Shown in pieces: positions 1-10,091 of a stretch of DNA of 64,000 nucleotides. Each line of letters starts with the position of its first letter. Position 1 is the first letter of the stretch. Made by a program: the position numbers and the translations under genes. The notes beneath the pieces were generated by a model. The model saw nothing but the letters and a program-made list of their open reading frames with translations. It ran no database searches and was not told the origin of the DNA. The DNA comes from Telopea speciosissima (Eukaryota > Streptophyta > Magnoliopsida > Proteales > Proteaceae). The stretch spans positions 186,001-250,000 of the forward strand of contig NW_025317357.1 of the NCBI RefSeq assembly GCF_018873765.1. The letters run 5' to 3'.

Positions 1-588
1 GATTTTTCGTTGAATATCATACACTTGTGCATCAATCCCTACCTGGGAATAGGTACCTTTAGCAGCTTTCCAAATTTTTGCGGCTGAATCAAGTAGTATA
101 TAGCCACGGGCAATGGATGGAGTCAACTGCGGTGAGAAGAAAAGCCATAACAAGAGAGTTCTTCGGAACTCCACTTGTCTTGTAATGTACCAGCTTCACT
201 TGGTTTGAGTGAGAAGAAAAGCCATAACAAGAGAGTTGCTGGAACTGCACTTGTCTTGTAATGTACCAGCTTCACTTGGTTTGACAGTGGTATCATATAT
301 ATATCCCTTATAGCCCCTTGAATCAATGGAAAGAAACATTTGTGTAGACCAAAGTAAATAATTAGTGCCATCGAGCTTTATCGGGCTGACTGGAAAAGAG
401 GGATAATCATGATGGGTCCCTTGTGTAGAAGATTGGTCGGTGTTGGTGGTAGCAAGTGGATGCGGTGAATCAGGCATACCGATAGAACTTGATGAATCGA
501 GAAGTGCGGGAAATTGCAGAATATTCTGCAATAGGTAAATAGGCAGCAGTTCTTCAAAATAAACTCTGTAGGTTGTATAAATGAACAA
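1..588 (-). pseudogene. copia A gag (UBN2 / gag_3 type), broken
   Basis: The minus-strand frame from 588 contains the gag signature KLDGTNYLLWSTQMFLSI, the usual start of copia Gag polyproteins, followed by GYKGYIYDTT. After a stop near 196 the reading resumes in 1-120 as a second gag block with SIARGYILLDSAAKIWKA and TYSQVGIDAQVYDIQRK. Gag forms the virus-like particle in the cytoplasm. The frame is interrupted by the 77-base tandem duplication at 132-284, whose two copies differ by one base and so cannot both be read in one frame. Non-functional as it stands. Confidence 0.75.
132..284. repeat. 77-bp tandem duplication inside gag A
   Basis: Copy one is 132-208 and copy two 209-284. Both start gtgagaagaaaagccataac and end cttcacttggtttga. 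They differ around 161-166 versus 238-242 by substitutions and one missing base, which shifts the gag frame. It encodes the repeated VKPSEAGTLQDK segment on the minus strand. Confidence 0.9.
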
Positions 589-613
589 CTACAGTATTGT
601 CAAACAAAGAGAA

Positions 614-907
614 GCTGCAGATCTGTATACAGAAAAAAATGTGCAGGTCTTCAAAAAAATACTGCACTCCTGTAAAAAAATCTGCAGATCTTCAACAAAA
701 AACTGTTGCATGTCTTCAAAAAATTGCAGGTCTTCAATAAAAAACTGCTGCAAGTCTTTAAAAAAAGAGGAAAGGAGTCTGCAGATCTTCGCACAATATG
801 GATTTGCAAGTCTCGAGAAAAAATCTGCAGGTCTCGAGAAAATTTTTTTTAGGTCTTAAAACATCTGCAGGTCTTCTAAAATAAAATCTGCAGTTCTTCA
901 ATCTTCA
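614..907. repeat. degenerate short repeat array in the leader of copia A
   Basis: About eleven imperfect copies of a unit resembling ctgcaggtcttcaaaaaa, spaced roughly 20-30 bases apart. PstI-like ctgcag and cttcaa cores recur at 614, 643, 671, 725, 779, 826, 866 and 889 (approximate). It lies between gag and the primer binding site, in the untranslated leader of the transcript. The plus-strand frame 581-859 through it is a by-product of the repeat. Confidence 0.75.
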
Positions 908-1167
908 AACATGGATCTCACTGTGCATGGAGATCATAAAATAGGATAAAGTAAAGGAGGTAAACTCTAGGGTAAGTACTAGATCATATTTAGATCACCT
1001 TAAAGTACTGCCCCCATGAAATAATGGAAACGAGAGAAGGGAAGAGAGAAGGAGGGTCTCGGTTGATTTAGGGTTTTAGGGTAATGGGTTAGTTGATCTA
1101 GGAGAGATCAATTGTGGAGGGAGACGATGGAGGAGAGCAGAATTAATTTCTCAGATATCGAGTTTAG

Positions 1168-1179
1168 GCTCTGATACCA
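1168..1179 (-). other. primer binding site of copia A
   Basis: Plus strand gctctgatacca, that is TGGTATCAGAGC on the minus strand, the complement of the initiator tRNA-Met 3' end used by plant copia elements. It abuts the LTR start at 1180. Confidence 0.85.
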
Positions 1180-1411
1180 TGTAGAAATAAGTGAATGGCT
1201 TAATAATGATAGCCCTCCACGATATGTATTTATAATAGTAGAAAGGTTGACACCTATTACAAATATAACTCTAATTCTAACTAGTTAAATAGAGCTAGAA
1301 TAGAACTAGGAAAGGGAAAATAACTAAAATAGAAATAACACCCCATGGGTCGATCTTATATCATGGATCGACCCATGTCACACGTAATACCCAAATACCC
1401 ATATTCCAACA
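1180..1411 (-). repeat. 5' LTR of copia A
   Basis: Begins TGTAGAAATAAG and ends CCAACA on the plus strand, giving TG...CA termini, about 232 bp. The boundary at 1411 is inferred from the resumption of element B LTR sequence at 1412. Confidence 0.65.
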
Positions 1412-1436
1412 CGAACCAATCTTCAACACTTCAACA
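1412..1436 (-). repeat. remnant of the 3' LTR of copia B
   Basis: The 25 bases ending caatcttcaacacttcaaca match the outer end of the B 5' LTR at 6417-6441. The adjoining ctccccctcaag at 1437-1448 is the polypurine tract read on the minus strand. The rest of this LTR was displaced by insertion of element A. Confidence 0.7.
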
Positions 1437-1443
1437 CTCCCCC

Positions 1444-1851
1444 TCAAGTTTGTGCATAGATATCATGCATCCCCAACTTGGAAACAATAGGCTGGAAGGT
1501 TTTAACTGTTACGCCTTTGGTAAACACATCGGTTAGTTGGTTCTCAATTATAAGAAATGGAGTGCAAATCAGACCATCTTCAATCTTCTCCTTAATGAAG
1601 TGACAGTCAATTTCAACATGTTTTGTTATATCATTCTGAATAGGGTTTTGAGCTATACTGATTGCAGCCTTGTTGTCATAGTAGAGCCTCATAGGCTCTT
1701 CAAGAGCTATTTTAAGATCGTGGAGTAGTTTTTTCAACCACATGAGTTCACAAACTCCTTGTGCCATTGCCCTATATTCTGCTTCAGCACTGGATTCATG
1801 CCACCAAATTCCCTCCCAAGGAATGTACAATAACCTGAAGGAGATCGTCAA
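1444..1851 (-). pseudogene. copia B RNase H / pol C-terminus
   Basis: The frame reads SSAEAEYRAMAQGVCELMWL, then MRLYYDNKAAISIAQNPI, then KHVEIDCHFIKEKIEDG, the standard copia RNase H end (catalytic SSAEAEY glutamate, DN aspartate and D of IDCHF all visible), finishing with KLGMHDIYAQT before the polypurine tract. The N-terminal part upstream of SSAEAEY is out of frame, so this is only a pol fragment. Confidence 0.8.
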
Positions 1852-1945
1852 TCATCAACAGAGCCAGCCCAGTCAACATCAGTAAAGGAATCTAACTTTA
1901 GACTTCCATTGTTGGAGAACAGGACTCCTTTCCCTGGGGCTGACT

Positions 1946-2687
1946 TTATGTACCGAAGAATCCTATATGGTGCTTCAAGGTGAGTGTCTTCGGATCATGA
2001 AGAAATCTGCTAACGACCCCCACAACATAGGCAATGTTTGGTCTGGTGTGGGAGAGATAGATAAGTCTTCCAAAGAGGTGTTGGTACCTCTCTTTGTCAA
2101 CAAAGTCATCACCTGGGCTGTCTAGTTGGTGATTGACTTCAATGGGAGAGTCAATAGGTTTACACCCAAGCATCCCTGTTTTTTCAAGAAGGTCTAATAT
2201 ATATTTTCGTTGGGATATGAAGATCCCTTTGCTGGGTTGGGCTACTTCAGTCCCTAAGAAGTACTTTAGATGTCCTTGATCCTTAGTTTCAAATTCAGCT
2301 GGCAACTGAGTTTTCATGGATGAAATTTCTGCTTCGTCATCTCCGGTAATTACTATCATCCACATATTCAATTAGCACAGTGACTTTCCCGTCCTTGTGT
2401 TTGACAAATAAGATCTGATCAATATTACTCTGCTTGTAGATGAGTCAAAACCATTAGGGAAATCCATGTAGACCTCCTCTTCAACATCGCCATTCAAGAA
2501 GGCATTCTTTACATCTTGCTGTTGGAGACTCCATCCAAGATTTGTAGCACAGGATAAAAAGGCTCGAACAAAGTTCATTTTTGCAACTGGAGCGAAGGTC
2601 TCCATAGGTCTGTGTGAATCCCTTGGCAACTAATCTGGCCTTATAACGTGCAATGGTCCCATCTACATTTTGTTTTACTGTGAACAC
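1946..2687 (-). pseudogene. copia B reverse transcriptase, internally deleted
   Basis: Pieces in several frames give RYKARLVAKGFTQTYG, FAPVAKMNFVRAFLSCA, QQQDVKNAFLNGDVEEEVYM and, lower down, GTEVAQPSKGIFISQRKYIL and HTRPNIAYVVGVVSRFL. These are copia RVT_2 landmarks. Between NGFDSSTS and NIDQILFVKHK the segment carrying the SLYGLKQ..W motif is missing; in element C it is present at about 37560-37660. The YVDD box survives out of frame near 2350. No active RT can be made. Confidence 0.8.
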
Positions 2688-3160
2688 CCATTTGCATCCA
2701 TCTGGTTTCTTCCCATTAGGAGAAGGAATAAGCTCTCAAGTATCATTCTTCTTTAAGGCCTGCATTTCTTCTATCATATCATTCTCTCATTTTGAGTCAA
2801 CAATAGCCTCCTTCCAACCTAATGGAATAGACATAGATGACAATGAAGATACAAAGGCACGGTAGGAGGGAGATAAAGATTCATAGGAGACAGTTAGAAA
2901 TAGGGTGTTTGGTATAAGTTCTGACTCCTTTCCTTAGGGCAATAGGACGATCATCAAAGAAAGAAGATGTATTACTTGGTGCAGGGTAGATGGACATGCT
3001 TTGTTAGGGATAGTACTTTCCTTTCTGTGATAGGTGATAAGATCCTTGTGTTTAGTGGCAGCATCGATCTCATTAGTTTACTCCCCCTGAATAGTATATT
3101 TTTGCTCCTCCTAAAGTCGAACAGTGTCTATAATTAATGGAGATGAAGGATTTTCTTCTT

Positions 3161-4162
3161 CTAGAGTCTCCCCCTGAAGAGAAAATTGGTAATAGGGTTC
3201 ATCTTCATGAAAGTGACATCAGTGGTAATAAAAAGCTTGCGAGAGGGAGGATGATAACACTTATAACCCTTTTGAGAAGTAGAATACCCAAGGAAGATCC
3301 ATTGGTAGGCCTGGGGGTCAAGTTTTAACCGGGAGGGAGTTGAGTTATAAGCAAAGCAGACACATCCAAATACATGAGGAAGGTGAGAGGCGATACTAGG
3401 TTCAGGAAACTGACTCACAATAGTCTTAAAGTCGAGAACACTTGAAGGAATCCGATTTATAAGAAAGGCAGCAGTGAGAATAGCATCACCCCAATAATAC
3501 TTTGGGACATGCATGGTAAACATTAGAGAGTGTGTGGCCTTTAGGAGATGGCGCTTCTTGCGTTCTGGAATACCATTCTGTTCCGGTGTGCAAACACATG
3601 AGGTTTGAGAGAGGATGCCATGGGTATCAAGGTACTGGAAAAAAGGACCATCAAGGTACTCCGTCCCATTATCACTTTGGAGAACCTTAACCTGTGCATT
3701 GAATTGTGTCTGGATCATTTTATGGAAGGACTGGAAGCAAGAAAAAGCCTTAGACTTGGTGTGAAGAAGGTAGACCCTGGTTAGTCTAGTACAATTATCA
3801 ATAAAAGTAATAAACCATTTATACCCATCCCGAGCAATTGTTCGAGAAGGATCCCATAGGTCAGATTGAATAACAAAAAATGGAATCAAACTTTTATTAT
3901 CACTTGGAAAATAGGAAGAACGTGTGTGCTTGGCAAGTTCACAAACATCACAATTAAAATTATCCAAGTTACATTGTTCAACCAAAGAAGGAAACAAACG
4001 ATGCAAAATATAAAAGGAGGGATGACCAAGACGACGGTGTTAATGATGCAACTATCGGAGAGCACTGGCTTCTTGAGTAATATGAGCTGAAATTGGTGAG
4101 GGAACTGTAGTGAGACCAGGATCCAATTAGTAAAGACCATCTCGCACTTTACCATATCCAAT
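3161..4162 (-). pseudogene. copia B integrase (gag_pre-integrase and rve core)
   Basis: The 281-residue frame starting at 4006 has CDVCELAKHTR, SDLWDPS, FITFIDNCTRLTRVYLL, VLQSDNGTEYL and TPEQNGIPERKKRHLLKATH, with the DD35E aspartates and glutamate in place, then the usual copia tail KGYKCYHPPSRKLFITTDV. The zinc-binding region upstream (ATIGYGKVRDGLYY near 4140) is in another frame. Integrase inserts the cDNA into host DNA in the nucleus. This is the longest uninterrupted block of element B. Confidence 0.85.
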
Positions 4163-4176
4163 CGTTGCCCCCATCG

Positions 4177-4638
4177 CTAGGTACTGAAAAACACAATGGG
4201 TAAAAAAAAAGTGAATAGAACAATTAAGATCAGTGGTAAGACGATGTATAAAAAGTAAGTTGGCACAAAGATTAGGGACATGCAAAATAGAGGACAAGTA
4301 ATGGTTGGGGTGCAAGAAATAGAGCCTTTACTAGAAATAGCTGAGAGAGAACCATCAACTACTCGGACCTTGTCCTTACCCGAACCAGGGAGATACGAAG
4401 AAAACAAGTCTGAGGAGCCGGTCATATGGTCAGAGGCTCCAGAATCAAGAAGCCATGAAGTGCTATATTGGGAGGAGGCCTGAAATATACCTGACTGGGC
4501 AAGATGGGAGGTAGGTGCAGTGGAAGGTGCCACGGTAGAAGATGTAGTAGCCATTTGAGACATCATATGTTGGAACTGAGTCACAACTTGTTCTGCAGAC
4601 ATAGATGAAATACCAGTAACCTCAGGAGTTTCGCTCAA
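4177..4638 (-). pseudogene. copia B protease region
   Basis: The frame contains SWLLDSGASDHMTGSSDLF followed by KVRVVDGSLSAI, the copia aspartic protease signature DSGASDHM. It joins gag upstream and integrase downstream only through frameshifts. The protease would cleave the Gag-Pol polyprotein inside the particle. Confidence 0.8.
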
Positions 4639-5443
4639 GTTAGCCTGAGCCTGAGGACGAGCAGAACCAGCTTTCCCTCCCTTTCCACCCCCCTTAGGAT
4701 GGCCATGTAATTTCTAGCAAGTCTCCCTAGTATGACGAGACGGCCACAATAGTCACATTGTACTGGAGGACGAGTAGAACTAGCTATACTGACTGAACCA
4801 GCACTATCCACAGGTAAAGAAGTCTGTGGTATAGTAACAAGAGCAAACCGAGGAGGTGTAGTAGGAGGCATCATGATAGAACGGTAATGATCCTCATGCT
4901 GGATCATATTATAAGCTTCAAGTAAAGTAGAAAAAGTACTCCTTTTGTGAACTTGAATGCGTATCTGATCATACTCTGGATTAAGGCCAGTGAGGAAAGC
5001 ATAAACTCGTTCCATTTCACGTTCCTTTGCAAATGTAGTAGCATCAACTGGGCTAGTCATAGTGACAGGATGGTAGAAGTCCAATTGCTGCCATAATGTC
5101 GTCAAGGCCGAATAATGGGCAGACACAGGAAGATCCTTCTGTTTAGTTTCTTGAGCTTGACAACGAATTTCATATATTTGGGCGTAGTTGCTGGCCAACA
5201 ACTATGGATGACTCCATTAATATACCCCAAAAAATGATTACCATGAATGGTAAGGAGGCATGCATGAGACCAAGCTAAGTAAGTTGTTCCATTCAACTTA
5301 GTGGGGCCAGGTTGGAGAGTAAGATGATGGTGAGGAGCAATAGGGTGACTTAGATCACTGCTCCCAGTAGCACCAGATATACTAGAGCTCTCCATGAAAA
5401 ACCCAACATATGCACTAGAGGTTGGAAAGAAGGTGCTACTCAC
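4635..5443 (-). pseudogene. copia B gag
   Basis: Two overlapping frames make up gag. The first (5443-5102) holds GPTKLNGTTYLAWSHACLLT. The second (5201-4635) holds NNYAQIYEIR-like ASNYAQIYEIRCQAQETKQ, LTTLWQQLDFYHPV, FLTGLNPEYDQIRIQV and a zinc-knuckle start QCDYCGR, after which the frame is lost. The same blocks recur in copia F at 52800-53520, showing that B and F are one family. Confidence 0.82.
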
Positions 5444-5982
5444 AAGATAGGAAGAGGTAGAGAACCATTAAGAGTGCAGAAAACACCTCAAAGAAGCATC
5501 AAAGAGAAGTCACAGTAGTTGTAGAGTCAAATAGAGGGCCGGAAAAGGCACCGGTAGGGGCTGGAGATGCACCGGCAGGGGCTGGAGAGGTTCAGGAAGA
5601 CGTGGCAGCAAGCAGGCAAGACCTTAAAAAGCCATAAAAACCATCGGTGGTGGCAGGCGGTGGCTGGAGGAGGGGCTGGCAGGTGGCCAGAGGGGCCAGC
5701 GGTGGCCCGAGGAGGGCTAGCAGGCGGTGGCAGTGGGTGTCCGACCTGATTGTCATAAAAAGGATGCCCTAAAGGAGGGCAAAAAGGGCCACGGTGGTGG
5801 TGGTGGCGACGGTACACGATAGGGCGCCAGCGGTAGGTAGCATGGTGGTGGTTAGTGGTCAGTGATGGTTAGCATGGTGCGATATGCACTAACACATGTT
5901 CAGTCAAGTATGCTGAACCAAGAGGCAGAAGCCTCGATGGTGGTGGTTAGCGGACTCTTAAAAAAATCGCTAAAGGGATTGC
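5444..5982 (-). other. leader of copia B, GC-rich
   Basis: A stretch between gag and the first PBS-like site. It is strikingly rich in ggtggc/ggtggt runs (5640-5900), unlike the AT-rich surroundings; the frames through it (plus 5567-5749, minus 5527-5817) are Gly- or Pro-rich artefacts. No gene is supported. Confidence 0.55.
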
Positions 5983-6206
5983 GCTTTGATACCATGTTCG
6001 CTATCGTTTCACCTAAAAGCTCGAACTGTTAGGGAAGGGCAGCGTAAATGTATACATCAACACTCCCTTGCACGTGCATGCCAATATCACTTGGTCTTGC
6101 ACGTGGCCAAGATCACATGGCATCTAGGGAGAAGAAATGTAGGGAAAAAAACCTTCCGATGCACCTTCCCAGGGGTCGAACATATGACCTCCCTGCTTTG
6201 ATACCA
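5983..6206 (-). repeat. 212-bp unit bounded by two PBS-like sites
   Basis: gctttgatacca occurs at 5983-5994 and again at 6195-6206. The outer copy abuts the LTR and is the true PBS of element B. The inner copy is followed by ...atgttcgctatcg. The unit between them holds a caacactcccttgcacgtgc segment and a cacgtg-containing stretch and looks like a separate insertion or a duplication ending in the primer binding site. Confidence 0.6.
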
Positions 6207-6209
6207 AGT

Positions 6210-6441
6210 TGAGAAAAGAGGGAATGATCTGGCTTGTCAATGAAACAAAGGCCACCACTTTATTTATAATCTTGAGAATATTACAAATATGGTATGATTG
6301 CATATTCACACACACAACTAACACATTAAACATGTGCATAATGAATCTAGACACTCCAATGTACCTACTTACATTACACACTTTACCAAGAGAACCAAAC
6401 CAGAAGAGAACCGAACCGAACCAATCTTCAACACTTCAACA
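6210..6441 (-). repeat. 5' LTR of copia B
   Basis: 232 bp, TGAGAAAAGAGG to TTCAACA on the plus strand, next to the PBS at 6195-6206. It shares long blocks with 36331-36514 (gatttggcttgtcaag, ccactttatttataat, catgtgcataatgaa) and with the reverse complement of 51788-51965. Confidence 0.85.
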
Positions 6442-7319
6442 TTATGCATTCAAATGTTCTATGCAAAATCAGAATGAAATGAATTCCATTAGATATGATT
6501 TTCAAACACAGCCTAAAGTAGAATGGTAAAAGGTTTTAACTTTTTCTGCCTGTGGTGTGTGTTTTTTGAAGGAGGTGGGCTATTGGCCAGTGGCAGGCAA
6601 ATCAGGATCTGTTCAATATGGTGCAGCCAGAGCATTAGCATGATTCAAACCCAAGGCAGCTGGATACTGAATTATTGAAACATTCTGTGTCCATGTCCTA
6701 CATAGGCTAATTGCTATTTGAGTTCTACCACAAGTAAACAACTAAGTAGGAGTGTGAAACTAACAAGTAACTGCATTCAATCAAGCGCATTAAACAATTA
6801 CGGAGTGCAGGATATTGAATTATTGACCAAGGGAAAAGTCCGTAGCAACTCATATACCCGAAGCAGAATTAGAAGTTAAAATCTAATTAATGGTGCAAAT
6901 ACTAGAGTATGATCATGAGTCCAGATTTTGGAAGTTAAAAGTATCAGATAGGTTGAAAAATAGCAAACCGTGTCCATACATTATTCTTTAAAGTGCAACA
7001 CACCGCATATCAAGTCAATGAACCAAAATATGAAAACGACCGAAGAGAATATCCCAAGGCAGCTCCAGTGTTGCCAACATTTGCAACAAGACATGCATCA
7101 TCATTAGTTGTGCACATTAGTGCACACCTTGAAACTTAGCTGAGACACAAAAGGCGCATTGAGGAGCCCGCCCGAGCGATGGGGAGTTGAGGCACAAACT
7201 ATGTGCCTTGAATTGCCTCATGCCTGAGGCATGTAGATCACTACGTCTTGATAAATTATGCAGGCTAGCCTAGGCCACCAAGCAACCCCTATTCGGCTAG
7301 CCTAGCCAGCTCCTATGTA
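6442..7319. other. non-coding stretch, no gene seen
   Basis: AT-rich unique-looking sequence with no supported ORF, RNA gene or clear element. 7126-7250 contains gaggcgcattgagg/gcctcatgcctgaggc motifs reminiscent of hAT-type MITE arms, but no ends could be fixed. Confidence 0.5.
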
Positions 7320-7327
7320 CTTAGCCC

Positions 7328-8361
7328 CATGGAAGAAGAACTCGATCGAAACTTGTCGAAACCACCGAGTTAACTTGGCTTCGCAGATTTCCGAGACGAG
7401 TTGAAGGGTGATTTTAAAAAATCCAAGGTTTCGATTGAAATTCGATGGTTTCGCCGAGATGTTGGTAATTTCGCAAGTTTCAATAGTTATGCCCATCAAA
7501 ACTTGGGGAAATCTAGTTCGAAACCAGTACAGATACATAAGTATGGCAGTAACCAGGTCAGAAACCAGGACAGACACTTATTTATGTCTAATATCATTTA
7601 AGTAAATGATTAATTACTTAAGATATTATTCATAAATAAGCAAATACCCCTATTTGAATCCAATAAAAATAGTTAAAAAAATCAAATTCCAAAAGGAAAA
7701 AAAATCAACACCCCAGTTTAAGAATAAAAATTGGATTTTCGACGGTAGGTGCAATTTTCAACTTTCTAATGTTGGGGTTTTGCTCAAATCTAAAAATTCC
7801 ATAAATCTTAATATGGTAAAACATTGCTAAAAACCAAAATTGCGGTAAAATATTCATTTGTTTTGGTGTCCAAAAAAATATTTTCATTCAGAGCGATTTT
7901 GACAGCATTCGCGCACACCAAATTAAGTTTGACCGGTACATAGCTCCTTCAATATAAACCAGATTTAAGTAATCTTGGACTTCTTGGAAAGCTATTAATA
8001 CAAAGCTTTCTAACAAATCCAAGATTGCTTAAATCTGATTTATATTGGAGGTGTTATGTTCTGGTCAAACCTTATTCGATACCATGCCCAAAAACAATAT
8101 ACAGTATCAAACTTGGATCAAAACCACAAGTATTATTTTTAGTGTTGTCTATGTGAAACTAATGCATGGATTGGATTTAAAATGTCAAAAATAGGCAGCT
8201 CAACAAGAATCAAGGCATAAAAACAACTTCTGTGCCTCGAAACCAAAGTTCGAGTTGGCCTGGAGAAAGTTCCAGGTTTCGACCGAGATGTGGTCGAAGC
8301 CGAGACGAACTCGATTTCTGGCTGGTCGAAACCTAGTCGAAACCTGAGTTTTAGAACCTTG
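7328..8361. mobile_element. non-autonomous hAT-like element (CAWGGTT family), copy 1
   Basis: 1,034 bp flanked by an exact 8-bp direct repeat cttagccc (7320-7327 and 8362-8369). It starts CATGGAAGAAGAACTCG and ends GAGTTTTAGAACCTTG, so the termini are imperfectly inverted (CAWGG.../...AACCTTG). Both ends are rich in gtcgaaac / cgagac repeats. No transposase. Inner sequence 7570-8000 recurs in reverse orientation at 39340-39770. An 8-bp TSD fits hAT transposition. Confidence 0.75.
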
Positions 8362-8369
8362 CTTAGCCC

Positions 8370-10091
8370 ACACCCCTAGTCGGCCCCCTTGTGCAACTAT
8401 TCACCTAGCCCAACCAGCCTAATTCCTCTAGCCCTAACTGGCCTCCCTTGGACCTAGCCCAACCAATCCAACCCCCCTAGTGGGCCACAAGTGGACCCCA
8501 CCAATGACTTAGCCGCCACCCCTTGGTATTCTTGGCTTTTTTTTTTTATTTACTCTTCAAAATCTTCTCTTAGTAGGTAATGATGTGGAGAGTCCCTATT
8601 GCATGTCCTTTCAACTACCCTAGTGAAAAGATGATGTGAACTCTTTCAAATTCAAAGTGCTTGATGATTTGGTAGCCATGTACACATGTATTCTCTTGAA
8701 GAACTAAAGTTTTCCCTTGAAACAAGAATCAATGCATTGAAACAAGAAGCATGGTTTTGAAGAATGAATAAAGACATAGAAGAAAGAATCAAGGTATTGA
8801 AGCAAGGACCAAGACATGGGAACTAGAATCTATTTGATGGCATTTAATGTTGGTTCAACCTGCTAGATAGTAGATTGTCTCTACCATTTTAGGATTTTAA
8901 TTTCTCTTCTTTTTTGTACATTCTCAACCTTAGGAATTATAGGTGATGGTTGCGATCATTTTGAGAATTTGAAAAGTCATTTTGTTTTCTTAGCAAGCTA
9001 TGTAGTGGTTTAATCTCAACCCTTGAATCTCATTGTAAATGGATGGTCAAGATATCATAGGAACTTTTAGGGTTTAGCTTTCTTTTTCTTAATATGTAAT
9101 AATTTCTAAGGAGCAAGAGAATAATAATAGAAGTTGAATTTTGATGAATGAAAATCATTGTTGCTTCATTGAGTACACACTTAAACGGTTGAACCATGAT
9201 GAGTTTTCCATGAAACCAAGACGAGTTTCACTTCAATCAAGCTGAAGTGAAGTTTTCCTTGCAGCCTTGAAGAGTTGCAACAATCAATCTATAAGTATTG
9301 ATGCATCTACCTCCTATGACAACCTAGAAGTGTTGATTCATTGGGGCTGTTATCTCTCTCTCTCTCCCTCTCCATTCCTTTCACCATTATAATTCATTTT
9401 ATCCTCATTCATGGCCTTCTTGAACCCCATAACCAAGCTCAGTTCACTCCCATTTCATTCCAGTAGTTGCACATCAAATGTTTGCAACTTTCTTCCTTTG
9501 ATTCTAGATTCGGTCCTGTGTAGAAGCCCTCACTTCACGGGCAATTTCAAACCCGTTTATGGTCAGAATCTTTGAAAACCTAAAGAACCGAAGTTGTAGA
9601 CCTTTCTGTTAGCTTGCAGCTCCAAATAAAATCATCCCAAGCCGAGTTGTGAGGTGAAAGTTATCTCCGTTTTACTGACAGAGTGAATCTCTCTTGTATA
9701 GCATCTTTGTAGTTGAATTGTGTTTACACTCCCGATCCATGTCCAGCAGCCTCCCGATCCATGTCCAGCAGCCTAGGTGAGGCTTGCATCAATAACACAC
9801 TTCACTCTTGGAAACTAGGCTTGTCGTGAACCTCGGCTGAGTCCTTGGGTGATGAGCTCCAGCCAAGCTGGAAAAACTTTTCTCAACTTAGCTTGGCCCT
9901 AGAATTGGCCGTGAAACCAAGTGCACATAGAAGTATATAATTTGCTGAGAACATTGACCTTTTATAACATTAACCATTGCGTCAACTGAATGGACTTCCT
10001 TTCTTCAACGTGTTAAGCTTAGGCCCATTTCAAATGCTAATATATTGTGTTTAATTCAACTTGTATGTTCCCAGACCTTTATTGTGCAGGG
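8370..10091. other. non-coding stretch, probably intronic
   Basis: No supported coding sequence. It contains a (ct) tract at 9352-9372 and a perfect 22-bp tandem duplication at 9729-9772. The text around 9480-9700 resembles plant gypsy LTR sequence but has no defined ends. Confidence 0.45.
9729..9772. repeat. 22-bp perfect tandem duplication
   Basis: ctcccgatccatgtccagca plus gc occurs at 9729-9750 and immediately again at 9751-9772, without mismatch, which suggests recent slippage. Confidence 0.95.

Larger units (their letters stand above)
1..1411 (-). mobile_element. Ty1/copia element A, 5' part (LTR, PBS, leader, gag)
   Basis: Reading on the minus strand there is an LTR (1180-1411), a tRNA-Met-type primer binding site directly inside it, a leader of about 580 bases, and a gag reading frame running off the window edge. 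Only the 5' end of the element is in view; pol and the 3' LTR must lie left of position 1. The sequence to the right of its LTR (1412-1436) is identical to the outer end of the 5' LTR of element B, so A most simply sits inside the 3' LTR of B. Confidence 0.8.
1412..6441 (-). mobile_element. Ty1/copia element B, nearly full length, degenerate
   Basis: On the minus strand the order is 5' LTR (6210-6441), PBS (6195-6206), leader, gag (5443-4635), protease (around 4500), integrase (4160-3161), reverse transcriptase (2690-1946), RNase H (1851-1444), polypurine tract (1448-1437) and 25 bases of 3' LTR (1412-1436). This is the copia order with integrase before RT. Stops and frameshifts break every domain. 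LTRs of the same family occur at 36331-36514 and, in plus orientation, at 50986-51965. Confidence 0.88.

Noticed and set aside
1180-1436. One shared LTR serving tandem elements A and B
   Set aside because: The inner 232 bases are unrelated to the B LTR and only the last 25 match it; insertion of A in the B LTR explains this better than LTR sharing.
5527-5817. Pro/His-rich protein on the minus strand
   Set aside because: It lies in the untranslated leader of copia B, is made of ggtggc repeats and has no homologous motif.
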